DNA of 64,000 nucleotides from assembly GCA_900168235.1 (NCBI GenBank), contig FUZG01000002.1, positions 124,001-188,000 of the forward strand. The letters run 5' to 3'. A program made the position numbers and the translations under genes. The notes beneath the pieces are model-generated. The model did not search any database. It saw only the letters and a list, made by a program, of their open reading frames with translations, and was not told the origin of the DNA. The stretch is from Lachnospiraceae bacterium. GTDB lineage: Bacteria; Bacillota; Clostridia; Lachnospirales; Lachnospiraceae. Below are positions 1-9,536 of the stretch, piece after piece (the first letter of the stretch is position 1; every line of letters begins with the position of its first letter).

Positions 1-660
1 GAGCGCATCAAACAGGGCATCATCAGGTACTGAAGGATCGCACTCAGGGTCCTCTGCCTCGGAAAAAGCCTGCATCAGTACGGAAAGGGCTGAGTCCATA
101 TCCACGCTGAAATATTCGGATGCGAGATTATGGTCGAGACCGTAGTAGATGATATAATCCCGTATCCAGCGCCGCAGATGATCCTTTAGGGTCACATCCA
201 GATGCCCGTATAAGCGGTCTATTTTTAGGAGTATTTCGAAGCCCTCCTGAGGTGTTACGCCGATGCCGTTAAGGATCTCGTAGATATAAACATAGAGGAA
301 CGAGAGCTGTGGAGACTGATCCGGAAAGCCATTCCGAAAACGGGTGCGGAACGAGAAATAGCCCCGAAGCTCGTTGTCTTTCATCGTTTTATATGTAGGA
401 AAATATCTGCGGAATACACCGGTGAACTCGTAATCATCCGTGTAATCAGCGGCGAACTGTCCCTGTTTATAGAAGTACCAGCTCTCCGGTTTAGGGAAAG
501 TGTGGACCTCACTTGCGATGGCTTTCATCCACTGCAGTTTGTCAGGCAGGGGTGTTTTTGGTGCGGCGGGGCGGTCCTTCCTGAGGGGAAGTGCTTCATC
601 ATGATAACCGTCCGTGAAGCGCACATCTATTGAATTGTCAGAGAAAAATCCATTACCCAT
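1..660 (-). CDS. TerB N-terminal domain protein, 3' end cut by window edge
   Basis: The reading frame is open from an ATG at 660 down to base 1, giving 220 residues and no stop, so the C-terminal part lies outside the window. Residues about 50-140 carry the pattern of the TerB_N domain: WYFYKQGQFAADY, then YFPTYKTMKDNELRGYFSFRTRFR, then LYVYIYEILNGIGV. Proteins with this domain usually continue into TerB/TerB_C modules and are linked, loosely, to tellurite-type stress and phage-defence neighbourhoods; their biochemical role is unknown. A stop codon in frame three codons upstream supports the ATG at 660. The ribosome site is poor. It is transcribed divergently from enolase. Family assignment fairly sure; function not. 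Confidence 0.75.
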   Translation of the reverse strand, partial: MGNGFFSDNSIDVRFTDGYHDEALPLRKDRPAAPKTPLPDKLQWMKAIASEVHTFPKPESWYFYKQGQFAADYTDDYEFTGVFRRYFPTYKTMKDNELRGYFSFRTRFRNGFPDQSPQLSFLYVYIYEILNGIGVTPQEGFEILLKIDRLYGHLDVTLKDHLRRWIRDYIIYYGLDHNLASEYFSVDMDSALSVLMQAFSEAEDPECDPSVPDDALFDAL

Positions 661-795
661 AGAACATTAATAACCTGTATAAACTGCTGAGTCATTTTTT
701 TCTTCATAAGTATATCATGGAAGACTGTATTTGAATATAAAAAATCGAACAGATATTCGCAGAAGACGTTTTCGAGGGCATCTCCATTGGTATAA

Positions 796-814
796 ATTGA
801 GAACAATTCTCAAT
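796..814. promoter_or_regulatory. Fur-box-like palindrome upstream of enolase
   Basis: ATTGAGAACAATTCTCAAT has 8-bp perfect inverted arms around CAA. Against the Bacillus Fur 7-1-7 box as I remember it (ATTGATAAT-N-ATTATCAAT), 15 of 18 defined positions match. It lies in the divergent region between the TerB_N gene and enolase, about 50-70 bp upstream of the predicted enolase start of transcription. Which gene it serves is not clear. Confidence 0.45.
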
Positions 815-848
815 ACCTCTAAAAGATACAATATAGCTCTCCGTGCTG

Positions 849-857
849 TGTTATGAT
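849..857 (+). promoter_or_regulatory. Extended -10 promoter of enolase
   Basis: TGTTATGAT is an extended -10 (TGn plus TATGAT) ending 55 bp before the enolase ATG. No good -35 is seen at 16-18 bp. A second -10-like TACAAT is at 827-832. Confidence 0.4.
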
Positions 858-867
858 GTGTTACTGA

Positions 868-2214
<1,347 letters not shown>

Positions 2215-2247
2215 GTCTAAGGATAAGTAAATACTGAATACTGACAG

Positions 2248-2290
2248 AGGCACTTCCGCAGGTTCAAAAGGACCGGGAAGTGCCTTGTTG
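2248..2290 (+). terminator. Terminator after eno
   Basis: AGGCACTTCC (2248-2257) pairs with GGAAGTGCCT (2276-2285), 10 bp, followed by a weak TGTTG tract. Confidence 0.6.
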
Positions 2291-2392
2291 CGTGGAGCAC
2301 GTATTAAGAAATAATTAAATATTTAATGAAAACGGCGGATAACAATTTTTGGTACACTAGAAATTAACAAAAATCCAGGGAGGATATTGAAA

Positions 2393-2869
2393 GTGTTTGA
2401 AGCAGATACAGTCTGGACATATGAAAAATACAGGAGAGCGGCATGGGAGGTGTGGCTTAAGATCAACAAGATTAAGCGTCTTGGCGTGATGCTGGTTCTA
2501 TTATTTATTGCCGGTTTAATTATTTTATTGTGCGGAGATGTACCTTTTGGAGTTGGTATAATGGTAGCTTCTGTCGCTATGCCTGTATCATTATATTTTA
2601 TATATGAATCCAATCTAAAAAAGGCGTATAAAAGTAATAAGCTCCTGCAGGGAGCAACCGTCCACTTCACCTTTTATGAGGATCATTTTGATATCCGGTC
2701 AGAGGACGGCACCGGTCATGTTAAGTACAGAGACCTTTTCAAGTTGTTTGAAACTGATAAGAGTTTCTATGCAATGACCAGCAACCGTATATTCTTCATG
2801 ATAGAAAAGGAAAAATGCAGTATTCCGCTGATCAATTTTATAAGAAATATTGAATGTCAGCCTTCATGA
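2393..2869 (+). CDS. YcxB-like membrane protein
   Basis: A small integral membrane protein of about 158 residues. Two hydrophobic spans lie at about 28-48 and 52-72 (RLGVMLVLLFIAGLIILLCG, then a second one), and the C-terminal cytoplasmic part (FTFYEDHFDIRSEDGTGHVKYRDLFKLFET...FYAMTSNRIFFMIEKEKCS) has the pattern of the YcxB-like domain, whose function is unknown. AGGGAGG at 2377-2383 is 9 bases before GTG 2393 but only 3 before TTG 2387, so GTG 2393 is preferred. The gene converges on the next one: the stop codons overlap in TCATGA. Confidence 0.75.
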   Translation: MFEADTVWTYEKYRRAAWEVWLKINKIKRLGVMLVLLFIAGLIILLCGDVPFGVGIMVASVAMPVSLYFIYESNLKKAYKSNKLLQGATVHFTFYEDHFDIRSEDGTGHVKYRDLFKLFETDKSFYAMTSNRIFFMIEKEKCSIPLINFIRNIECQPS

Positions 2870-3952
2870 GATGAGTCCGCGTCCTGCGGAGTAGAGATCT
2901 CCGGTAACAGCATCGTGAAGCCACTCTGCCATACTGACACCGTCTGAGCGCATGGTGATGAACAGCGGATTTCGGACAGCAGTGTGAACAGTACCTGATG
3001 AGAGCATCGGTATCGGGGAGCTGTCAGGGAGTATCGAATCCGGGAGTGGGAGCAATTTTTTGTCGTATATAAAAAACCTGAAGGACATGGTGATCTCTTC
3101 TAAACGATGGACAGTGTCGCACAGGTTGTCGTGATAGGTATTTAAGGTGCTTTCATTTGAAACATAGTCACCGCCGTTTACAGCGCTCTGATATGCACTT
3201 AAAACCTGATCACGGCTGCTTCCGGCAAAGAGATATCGGAAGGATTCACCATAATTTTCATAAACATTTCTATATAGGTCCAGGATCAGATTGTCACTCT
3301 TGATCCTGGATCTTATCATATCCGGCGCATGCCACACATTATCCGAGATTTCTGCCCAATGTGCATTTTTTAGTATAGAGCTGTCGGAAAAAAGCGTGAT
3401 ATCGCTGCAATCCGGATAGTATTTTTCACGAATGATCCCGGCAAATGCAGGAACAGCAAAACCGCCGGCAGAGTCTCCGGCTATCAGGATTTTTTCAGGT
3501 GAAGGGAAAAGCCTGCAGGCGGCATCCAACGATAAACAGGTATTCATAAAACCGTGGCAGTGAAGGACAGAATCCTCCCCTGCCTCATTTTTATAGGGAA
3601 AATCTCCGTTTCCTAAATGAAAATCTCCTGTGGAATATGAGATCACAACTATATTCCAGTCACAAAAAGGATTCAGTGGATTGCGTACAGCCGTGATGCC
3701 CTGCTGGATATTCATAAAGGTCGTGACTGAGCGGAGATTATTCCAGTAAAAAGTCGGATGGCCGGAAAGTGCTTTTAGCGCAGTTACAGGCCTCGCTGCG
3801 GTATATTCATCCCACACGACGCCTCCGCCCGCAAAGAAAAGGCATAAGTTATCACTGCTGCCGCGGCTCGCATAGATGTGAAATTTTCCGCCGTCACCGG
3901 AGATCCCGTTATTTACAGGGATCTTGTACCAGCGGTTAGTATCCATTTTCAC
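2864..3952 (-). CDS. Pectin acetylesterase-like alpha/beta hydrolase
   Basis: A 362-residue protein resembling the pectinacetylesterase (PAE/Notum) family. Seen in the sequence: SYSTGDFHLG (105-114), the counterpart of the family's YCTGD-HLG, nucleophile elbow GDSAGGF with Ser161, and a late histidine in AEWLHDAV. There is no signal peptide, so it should act inside the cell, unlike secreted pectin acetylesterases; the substrate is unknown. It is the last gene of a three-gene minus-strand operon. The GTG start overlaps the upstream stop as GTGA, and AAAGGAG sits 9 bases upstream, which supports GTG over ATG 3946. The pairing with an acyltransferase upstream hints at making and breaking one ester, which is inference. 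Confidence 0.75.
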   Translation of the reverse strand: MKMDTNRWYKIPVNNGISGDGGKFHIYASRGSSDNLCLFFAGGGVVWDEYTAARPVTALKALSGHPTFYWNNLRSVTTFMNIQQGITAVRNPLNPFCDWNIVVISYSTGDFHLGNGDFPYKNEAGEDSVLHCHGFMNTCLSLDAACRLFPSPEKILIAGDSAGGFAVPAFAGIIREKYYPDCSDITLFSDSSILKNAHWAEISDNVWHAPDMIRSRIKSDNLILDLYRNVYENYGESFRYLFAGSSRDQVLSAYQSAVNGGDYVSNESTLNTYHDNLCDTVHRLEEITMSFRFFIYDKKLLPLPDSILPDSSPIPMLSSGTVHTAVRNPLFITMRSDGVSMAEWLHDAVTGDLYSAGRGLIS

Positions 3953-4614
3953 AGATTAAATCTCCTTTCGAGAGCGGAGCGGAGATCCCTGAACCTGAAG
4001 ATCACAACTCCCGCATCAAGTATCAGATACAGCGCAATTACAGTAAATGCAGGCCATGTTATAGGAGTCCGCTCCAGACGGATCGGGATATACTGCAGGA
4101 CAGCAGCAAGCGAATCAAGCAGCAGGTATGCTATATATTCATCGGCATGGAGCCGTGTCACTCTGGCAATGGTAAATGTCACTATTCCAAGTATCAGGAG
4201 AGTAGACGGCGTTACCCATGCAACAGACCATCCGATCCATCCTGTCGCCCAGTCTATGATGAAATTCAGTATGAGAAGTATAAAACCCTCGATCGTGAGC
4301 ACTTTCAGGATATTGTTTCTGAGATAAAGTGCCAGGAGTATATCGAGCCAGAGAAATACGGCGCCTATACGCATGGTGCTGAGCCATGGGAAAGCTTCTC
4401 CGCTGATCCAGGTCAGCAGGTAGGTGAGTATGATAAAAGTGGCTATTATAAATGTTACGATCTTTATAAAAGTGATCCTTGAAAAGCGTCTGGGTATCAC
4501 AGGAAAAGGGGATGGTACGGCTTCATTTCCGTCATCGTTAAGATTCCCCTGGCATAGAGGACAGCAGGATTTATTTCCGGCTATCTTTATCTTGCATTTC
4601 GGACAGTACTGCAT
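3949..4614 (-). CDS. DUF6320-type zinc-ribbon membrane protein
   Basis: 221 residues. The N-terminus has CPKC (4-7) and CPLC (18-21), a short zinc ribbon, followed by a polar linker and about six hydrophobic helices from residue 47 to the C-terminus, which ends in a basic tail. I place it in the DUF6320 group, which in Lachnospiraceae typically sits beside alcohol-acetyltransferase-like genes. No enzymatic motif is visible. Its ATG shares one base with the upstream TAA (TAATG) and its stop overlaps the downstream GTG, so translation of all three genes is probably coupled. Confidence 0.7.
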   Translation of the reverse strand: MQYCPKCKIKIAGNKSCCPLCQGNLNDDGNEAVPSPFPVIPRRFSRITFIKIVTFIIATFIILTYLLTWISGEAFPWLSTMRIGAVFLWLDILLALYLRNNILKVLTIEGFILLILNFIIDWATGWIGWSVAWVTPSTLLILGIVTFTIARVTRLHADEYIAYLLLDSLAAVLQYIPIRLERTPITWPAFTVIALYLILDAGVVIFRFRDLRSALERRFNL

Positions 4615-5918
4615 TATTTATCATCCTCCTCACGGTCATAGTCGTTGCTTGCGAGAGTTACGGAGATACCCATTCCGGAGAGCCTGCGGACAAAGTTCAG
4701 CATGACGCCGTGGGTTTCGTAGGGTGAGACTTCGCCTATCATCATGTTGTCGCCAAAGGAGCTCACACAGATCTGCTCTGAGGGCGCAGACATAAAAGCC
4801 GTGAAATGGCTGATGTAGGGCGTAAATATCTCAGGCATGCGTATCTGACCGAGATTTGACATGGTGCAGGTAACTCCGCGGTTAGCAGTCCTGCTGAAAA
4901 ATGCTATACCTATATCTTTTAAGAAAAGCGGTATCATTTTTACGGCAAAATTATGCTCAAGTGCAGCGTATGAGTTCATGGTCTCACGTATTTTTTCTTC
5001 GGTGAGCTGTTTCTTAAAGGATTCCTGAACGGAGTCCAGTATCTCCTGAAAGTCACCGTGATAGTTTTCTGCAAGAAAAGAAATATTTATGACTCCGAAG
5101 AAATTTCTGGTGGTATCGGAGTGGAAATACTGTCTCAGATTTACGGGAACGGAGACAACTATGGGATTTTTCCGCTGGCGGAGAGACATGCAGTCGATGC
5201 AGGCTGCCATATAGAGCGCAACTGTCAGCACTCCGACAGTGGTGTGATATTCCCGGGCTTTTTTCAGAAATTCAGATGCAGACATGCGGATCTCGAGGAG
5301 ATGACCCTGCAGGTCTTCGTCAAGTTCACCCCGGACCTGCCATGCGCGGGCTGACTGCATTTCTTTTAACTGTGAGAGCCCGGTGCTCTTTTCGTAAAAG
5401 CTGTCAAAGGCGTCGCTTTCTTTTTCTTCAGTGGAAGATTCGTCGTCAGCGCCTATCTCCTGAGGCGGAAGACCATGTTTTAACTGCAAATATTCTGCAA
5501 CGAGCTTTCTAAGGAACAGAAATGCACCTGTTCCGTCTGCGAGAACATGGAAAACTTCCAGATTTATGCGGTTTCTAAAGTAAAGTACTCTGAATAGCAG
5601 ATTTTTTCTGCCCGGAAAATAAATGGGTGTCAGAGCCGGAAGGTTTTCTTCGGTAACTTTGGGAAGGATGTCAGATGCTTCCAGATAGTACCAGAACAGT
5701 CCGCGTTTTAATATGCATCCGAAAAGCGGAAATTCAGGCATGATATGGTTCAGGGCATCCTGAAGAACAGCTTCGTCAATGTCTTCATTGAGACAGCAGG
5801 TCAGACGGAATACACGGGTGTCCGTCCCGCGCGCCTGAGAAGGCACGATCTTTGCAGCATTATCAAGTTTATACCAACGATTATTGGGTTTTCTGTTTTG
5901 AGTAGTATTAGTATTCAT
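4614..5918 (-). CDS. Alcohol acetyltransferase/condensation-fold acyltransferase
   Basis: 434 residues with the chloramphenicol-acetyltransferase/condensation fold pattern: catalytic HxxxD as HVLADG (His124, Asp128) and a typical opening RWYKLDNAAKIVPSQ seen in AATase-like proteins of Clostridia. Such enzymes transfer an acyl group from CoA or carrier protein to an alcohol or amine; the substrates here are unknown. No ribosome site precedes ATG 5918. Instead a TATAAT ends 6 bases upstream of the ATG, so the mRNA is predicted to be leaderless. TTG 5954, in frame, lies in the -35 region and is rejected. It is the first gene of the operon with the DUF6320 protein and the esterase-like protein. 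Confidence 0.8.
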   Translation of the reverse strand: MNTNTTQNRKPNNRWYKLDNAAKIVPSQARGTDTRVFRLTCCLNEDIDEAVLQDALNHIMPEFPLFGCILKRGLFWYYLEASDILPKVTEENLPALTPIYFPGRKNLLFRVLYFRNRINLEVFHVLADGTGAFLFLRKLVAEYLQLKHGLPPQEIGADDESSTEEKESDAFDSFYEKSTGLSQLKEMQSARAWQVRGELDEDLQGHLLEIRMSASEFLKKAREYHTTVGVLTVALYMAACIDCMSLRQRKNPIVVSVPVNLRQYFHSDTTRNFFGVINISFLAENYHGDFQEILDSVQESFKKQLTEEKIRETMNSYAALEHNFAVKMIPLFLKDIGIAFFSRTANRGVTCTMSNLGQIRMPEIFTPYISHFTAFMSAPSEQICVSSFGDNMMIGEVSPYETHGVMLNFVRRLSGMGISVTLASNDYDREEDDK

Positions 5919-5924
5919 AATTCT

Positions 5925-5954
5925 ATTATATGATGTCAGGGTACCAAGGTACAA
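5925..5954 (-). promoter_or_regulatory. Promoter of the acyltransferase operon, leaderless type
   Basis: On the minus strand TTGTAC (5954-5949), 18 bp, TATAAT (5930-5925), then 6 bases and the ATG. The spacer and -35 contain an inverted repeat GTACC-AA-GGTAC (5941-5952 on the plus strand), a candidate operator. Confidence 0.55.
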
Positions 5955-5990
5955 ATACGACTGTGTACAAAATTTTTACCTTGTGTTCTT

Positions 5991-6012
5991 TGGAAAGTAC
6001 TATTATTTTCCA
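5991..6012. promoter_or_regulatory. Inverted repeat upstream of the FprA gene
   Basis: TGGAAA, 10 bases, TTTCCA. It lies 70-95 bp before the flavoprotein start, near a -10-like TATGAT at 6022-6027 with no clear -35. It could be an operator; weak evidence. Confidence 0.25.
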
Positions 6013-6084
6013 CCGATATGGTATGATTAAGAATAGGTATTTGGGCAATTAAAAAGGTTTTCATAAAATATGGGAGGTACACAA

Positions 6085-7281
6085 GTGGTTAATATCCGTG
6101 AAATTACAAAAGATACTACCTGGCTCGGCGGAAGTGACAGAAGGCTTGCGCTTTTTGAGAATCTTTTTCCGCTTCCCGATGGCGTATCATACAACAGCTA
6201 TCTCATTCGGGATGACAAAAACGTTCTTTTTGATACTTCTGACGCTTCGATCGCAGGTCAGTTTCTGGAAAATCTCGGCGGTGCGCTTGCCGGAGAAAAA
6301 CTGGACTATATCGTGATCCTTCATATGGAGCCGGATCACTGTGCGGAGATCGCGGATGTAGTGACACGTTATCCTGATGTGCAGCTGGTAGGCGGAGCAC
6401 AGACCTTTAAGTTCCTGGACCAGTTCTTCCCGGGACTTGGAAAGGATTCACGCCTTATCGTTAAGGAAGGTGATACTCTTTCTACAGGAAATCACACATT
6501 CCACTTTGTGACCGCACCGATGGTTCACTGGCCGGAAGTGCTGATGGCATACGATGACTATACAAAGACACTGTTTTCCGCAGATGCATTCGGAACATTC
6601 GGTGCTCTGGACGGCGGAATTTTTGCTGATGATCACGATTTTGAGAAAGAATATCTCGATGAAGCACGCCGTTACTATTCAAACATCGTTGGAAAGTACG
6701 GTCCTCAGGTGCAGGCTGTCCTTAAGAAAGCAGCAGGGCTTGATATCGCAATGATCGCACCACTCCATGGTCCTGTCTGGAGAAAGGACATTCCGTGGTT
6801 TATCGATAAATACCAGAAGTGGAGCACTTATACTCCTGAGGATGACGGCATCGTAGTGATCTACGGAAGCCTGTACGGACACACAGAGAGCGCGGCAGAA
6901 ACCGCAGCCGCATATCTCCGGGGAAAGAGCGGAAAGGATGTAAAGGTCTATGATGTGTCAAAGACTCATTCATCCTATCTTGTTTCTGAGATCTTCAGGG
7001 CATCAAAGATAGTTCTTTTCTGCCCTACATATAATAATGGCATTTATCTGCCGATGGCAGCGCTCCTTCATGATCTCAGCGCACTTAACGTGCAGAACCG
7101 TACTTTTGCTGTTGCTGAGAACGGAACATGGGCTCCGGCGGCAGGAAAGCTCATAAAGGAAGAGCTTGCAAAGCTTAAGAATGTAAAGGTGATCGAGAAT
7201 ATGCTCACTATCAAGAGTGCCCTTCACCCCACAGATCAGACAGCTCTCGAAGAATTTGTAGACGCAGTCATAAAAGAATAA
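6085..7281 (+). CDS. fprA: FprA-family A-type diiron flavoprotein
   Basis: A 398-residue soluble flavodiiron protein. Residues about 1-245 form the metallo-beta-lactamase-fold diiron domain with HMEPDHCAE (the HxExDH iron ligands) and further ligands in the segments MVHWPE and PLHGPVW. Residues about 250-398 form a flavodoxin domain with FMN-binding YGSLYGHTE. In anaerobes these enzymes reduce O2 to water or NO to N2O, with electrons from rubredoxin or F420. The GGGAGG at 6072-6077 lies inside a longer frame that begins at ATG 6070, so the real start is GTG 6085, 7 bases after it. No rubredoxin gene is adjacent. Its role is likely oxygen or nitrosative stress defence. Confidence 0.93.
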   Translation: MVNIREITKDTTWLGGSDRRLALFENLFPLPDGVSYNSYLIRDDKNVLFDTSDASIAGQFLENLGGALAGEKLDYIVILHMEPDHCAEIADVVTRYPDVQLVGGAQTFKFLDQFFPGLGKDSRLIVKEGDTLSTGNHTFHFVTAPMVHWPEVLMAYDDYTKTLFSADAFGTFGALDGGIFADDHDFEKEYLDEARRYYSNIVGKYGPQVQAVLKKAAGLDIAMIAPLHGPVWRKDIPWFIDKYQKWSTYTPEDDGIVVIYGSLYGHTESAAETAAAYLRGKSGKDVKVYDVSKTHSSYLVSEIFRASKIVLFCPTYNNGIYLPMAALLHDLSALNVQNRTFAVAENGTWAPAAGKLIKEELAKLKNVKVIENMLTIKSALHPTDQTALEEFVDAVIKE

Positions 7282-7289
7282 ATAGAAAA

Positions 7290-7314
7290 GGCCGGGAGGT
7301 TAATCCTCCTGACC
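7290..7314 (-). terminator. Terminator of the AAC(3)/GH25 unit
   Basis: On the minus strand AGGAGG-ATTAA-CCTCC forms the core of an imperfect stem (7290-7314), followed by CTTTTCTATTT. It overlaps the stop codon of the AAC(3)-like gene. Confidence 0.45.
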
Positions 7315-8082
7315 TGTGTAGGTGCATACCTTTCGGCTTCTGTTGTTTTTAACGTCATCTGCGATGATGTCGTAGGTCTTTCCGATCTCAACGACTTTCA
7401 TCGGGATATCGTTTACTTCAAACCGGCGGGATGCACCTACTTTTTTGAAATCCTCTTCAAAAGGATAAATGGTTACGAATATATCCTTATCAAGATCCCG
7501 GACGTTCATGGAATAGGTTCTCGTGGACTCATTTCCTTCTGCGTCGATATATCCTGCGGTGAAATCCTTGAGATAACGGTAGGTGATGCCGACCTGCTCT
7601 TCAACGTAGTGCACAAAAGTAAATGAGTGCTGACATTCTACGTCGATAAAGATATTTTTGGTGTTGTGCTCTTTACAATATGTAAAAGGTGAATCAGCGC
7701 CAAATGAGCTTTTATTGGTAAGGGAGCAGAGATAATCCTGATCCTTTCCCCATACGGCAAAGCTGTAGATAGGGTGCTGTGTACGTCTGAAATCAGGGCG
7801 TTTCAGAGCAACCTTTCCGATAACTCCGGTCTTGCACGGAGTCTTTTTTATATTAAAAGTCTTACCGCTGCAAAAATCCCAGTTAAATGTGGGAACAAGG
7901 ATGGTTCCCTCGGGACCGATGATATCGATGATGCTGTCGATCAGCACGTTCATATCGGTGGTATCGCCGTGCTCTGCGCATGAATAGAGCAGAGTCTTTA
8001 TATCAGAGGAGATCCATACGCTGTCTCCCTTCTGGAGACCGAAGTAGGATGCAATGTCTTTTAAGGGTACGTAATTACTCAT
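7300..8082 (-). CDS. AAC(3)-fold N-acetyltransferase family protein
   Basis: 260 residues of the aminoglycoside 3-N-acetyltransferase family. The N-terminal GDSVWISSDIKTLL, central GPEGTILVPTFNWDF and TQHPIYSFAVWGK, and SPFTYC...FVHYVEEQVGITYRYLK follow the family pattern. Chromosomal members in Firmicutes often act in biosynthesis of cell-surface or peptide products and do not give resistance; the acceptor here is unknown. GAAAGGA precedes ATG 8082. It follows the GH25 gene by 12 bases on the same strand, so both are probably cotranscribed and a wall or envelope role is plausible. I would not read it as a resistance gene. Confidence 0.8.
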   Translation of the reverse strand: MSNYVPLKDIASYFGLQKGDSVWISSDIKTLLYSCAEHGDTTDMNVLIDSIIDIIGPEGTILVPTFNWDFCSGKTFNIKKTPCKTGVIGKVALKRPDFRRTQHPIYSFAVWGKDQDYLCSLTNKSSFGADSPFTYCKEHNTKNIFIDVECQHSFTFVHYVEEQVGITYRYLKDFTAGYIDAEGNESTRTYSMNVRDLDKDIFVTIYPFEEDFKKVGASRRFEVNDIPMKVVEIGKTYDIIADDVKNNRSRKVCTYTGQED

Positions 8083-8094
8083 TTATGAATCCTT

Positions 8095-9192
8095 TCAATA
8101 AAAAGCTATATTCATATCGCACTTGCCCTCGATGCCGTCAACGGAGCCGTTTGAAGTGTACTGCCATATCCGCATCTCATAAGGAAAATACGGAGTTATG
8201 GAGTCGTCGGAAATATAGCCTGCAAACCATTTCTGGTAATCTTCGAGCTGTGTCATATCAAGCATCATGAGGAAGGTCTTGATATTTCCGTAAATAATGG
8301 GCGTGTAGCCTGCCTTCTTTATCCGTTCGCAGAAAGCGATAGTGTTCTTAGTGTACTGCTCGGTCGTGAGCCCTTTTGTACGGGGCTTGCTGTCTGTGTT
8401 TTCTACCTTTTCAAGGTCGTATGCGATGGGGCAGGTGATATTCAGTCCGTCAAGGGATTCCAGCAGAGCATCAGCCTCAGCGACTGCTTCTTCCTCATTA
8501 ACAGCCTGGCTGAAAAAGTAGGTTCCGATCTGGAGTCCGGCAGCGGATGCGCCTTCTGCATTAGTCCTAAAGGTTTCGTCCATTACGATGGAACCGGAGC
8601 TGTAACCGCGGACGCCTGCGCGGATATATGCAAATTTAACGCCGTCAGCAGCGACCTTTTCCCAATCGATGTTTCCATTGTATTTTGAGATATCGATTCC
8701 CTTTATTCCGGCGGACTCGCCGTTTTCACGGTATTCGATCTCTCCGCTTTCTGTTTTTACAAAACTTTCATCTGTCCTGCCGTGGAGCTTCAGGTCATAA
8801 TTAATGTCATAGAAATGAAAACTGCCTTCGTCTGTGAGTATCAGTTCATCAGGGAAAAAGTACTTGAGGATCTGAGTTGTAGACAGACCTGACTGCGCCA
8901 TTTCCTTGAGCTTTGCCTTGAAGAGAGCGCCGGTGCTGGTTTCCTTCAGGACCTTGTTTTCCTTCAAAAGCTGCTGGTTTTGGATCAAAAGGCGCGCAGA
9001 TTCATTATCGGTTTCGGCCAAGTCTGCCGAAAGTGTCGTGAGTTTTTTATTTTTATGGGCAAAAAGACCGTCTGCACTGTTTTTATGGATGACAAGCGTC
9101 AGTGAGATCGCGAGAAGAACGATGGACGTGATTGTCATGAGAATAGAATAAAGTGCAAGATTTCGGACGCGCCCGTATCTTCTGTTATTCAT
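8095..9192 (-). CDS. Membrane-anchored GH25 lysozyme-like muramidase
   Basis: 365 residues. A transmembrane anchor lies at about 13-36 after a basic N-terminus, then a helical region (about 45-110) with coiled-coil character, then a GH25 domain from about 163 to the end: GIDISKYNGNIDW (Asp167), FAYIRAG, PIAYDLE (Asp259, Glu261) and the final IWQYTSNGSVDGI. GH25 enzymes cut the MurNAc-GlcNAc bond of peptidoglycan with these acidic residues; this one should act outside while tethered to the membrane. No ribosome site is present: TATAAT ends 6 bases before the ATG, so the transcript is predicted leaderless. Transcribed with the AAC(3)-like gene. Confidence 0.9.
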   Translation of the reverse strand: MNNRRYGRVRNLALYSILMTITSIVLLAISLTLVIHKNSADGLFAHKNKKLTTLSADLAETDNESARLLIQNQQLLKENKVLKETSTGALFKAKLKEMAQSGLSTTQILKYFFPDELILTDEGSFHFYDINYDLKLHGRTDESFVKTESGEIEYRENGESAGIKGIDISKYNGNIDWEKVAADGVKFAYIRAGVRGYSSGSIVMDETFRTNAEGASAAGLQIGTYFFSQAVNEEEAVAEADALLESLDGLNITCPIAYDLEKVENTDSKPRTKGLTTEQYTKNTIAFCERIKKAGYTPIIYGNIKTFLMMLDMTQLEDYQKWFAGYISDDSITPYFPYEMRIWQYTSNGSVDGIEGKCDMNIAFY

Positions 9193-9198
9193 ATAAAG

Positions 9199-9227
9199 AT
9201 TATATCATGAGTAGATGTGAAGGTCAG
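9199..9227 (-). promoter_or_regulatory. Promoter of the GH25 gene, leaderless type
   Basis: CTGACC (9227-9222), 17 bp, TATAAT (9204-9199), then CTTTAT and the ATG. The predicted start of transcription coincides with the start codon. Confidence 0.6.
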
Positions 9228-9235
9228 CGTGTTTG

Positions 9236-9244
9236 TGTTATAAT
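9236..9244 (+). promoter_or_regulatory. Extended -10 promoter of the ACP-MaoC operon
   Basis: TGTTATAAT, a perfect extended -10, 43 bp before the TTG start of the carrier protein gene. It is divergent from the GH25 promoter. Confidence 0.55.
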
Positions 9245-9287
9245 GCTTGCGAATTATTAGGAATTGAGTTTTTGAAAGAGGTTAGTT

Positions 9288-9536
9288 TTGACAAGAGAAG
9301 AGATTTTTGAAAGGATCACAGTAATTTTTCGTGAGGAATTTGATGACGACACACTTGTGATCGTGGATGAGTCAAATGCGGAAGATATAGAGGACTGGGA
9401 TTCACTGGCGCACGTGGAACTGGTCATGACCATGGAGAAGGAATTTGACATGAAGTTCAATATCCGTGAAGTCGGTGCGTTAAAGAACGTAGGCGAAATG
9501 GTCGACCTTATTCAGAAGAAGCTGGAAGAAAAATGA
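9288..9536 (+). CDS. Acyl carrier protein (stand-alone)
   Basis: 82 residues, acidic, with the phosphopantetheine attachment motif EDWDSLAHVEL (Ser39) and ACP-type helices. It carries acyl groups as thioesters on a 4'-phosphopantetheine arm. The start is TTG, with AAAGAGG 6 bases upstream; no ATG fits. No fatty-acid synthesis genes surround it, so it is probably a dedicated carrier and not the housekeeping AcpP. Its last codon overlaps the MaoC gene (ATGA), so a joint function with the hydratase is likely. It closely resembles in style the carrier protein at 50143, which belongs to an FkbH cassette. Confidence 0.92.
   Translation: MTREEIFERITVIFREEFDDDTLVIVDESNAEDIEDWDSLAHVELVMTMEKEFDMKFNIREVGALKNVGEMVDLIQKKLEEK

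Noticed and set aside
2864-3952. Secreted pectin acetylesterase
   Set aside because: The family motifs are present but there is no signal peptide, and the neighbours are not pectin genes.
7300-8082. Antibiotic resistance gene (aminoglycoside acetyltransferase)
   Set aside because: The AAC(3) fold family is broad; the gene is chromosomal, cotranscribed with a GH25 gene, and shows no mobile context.
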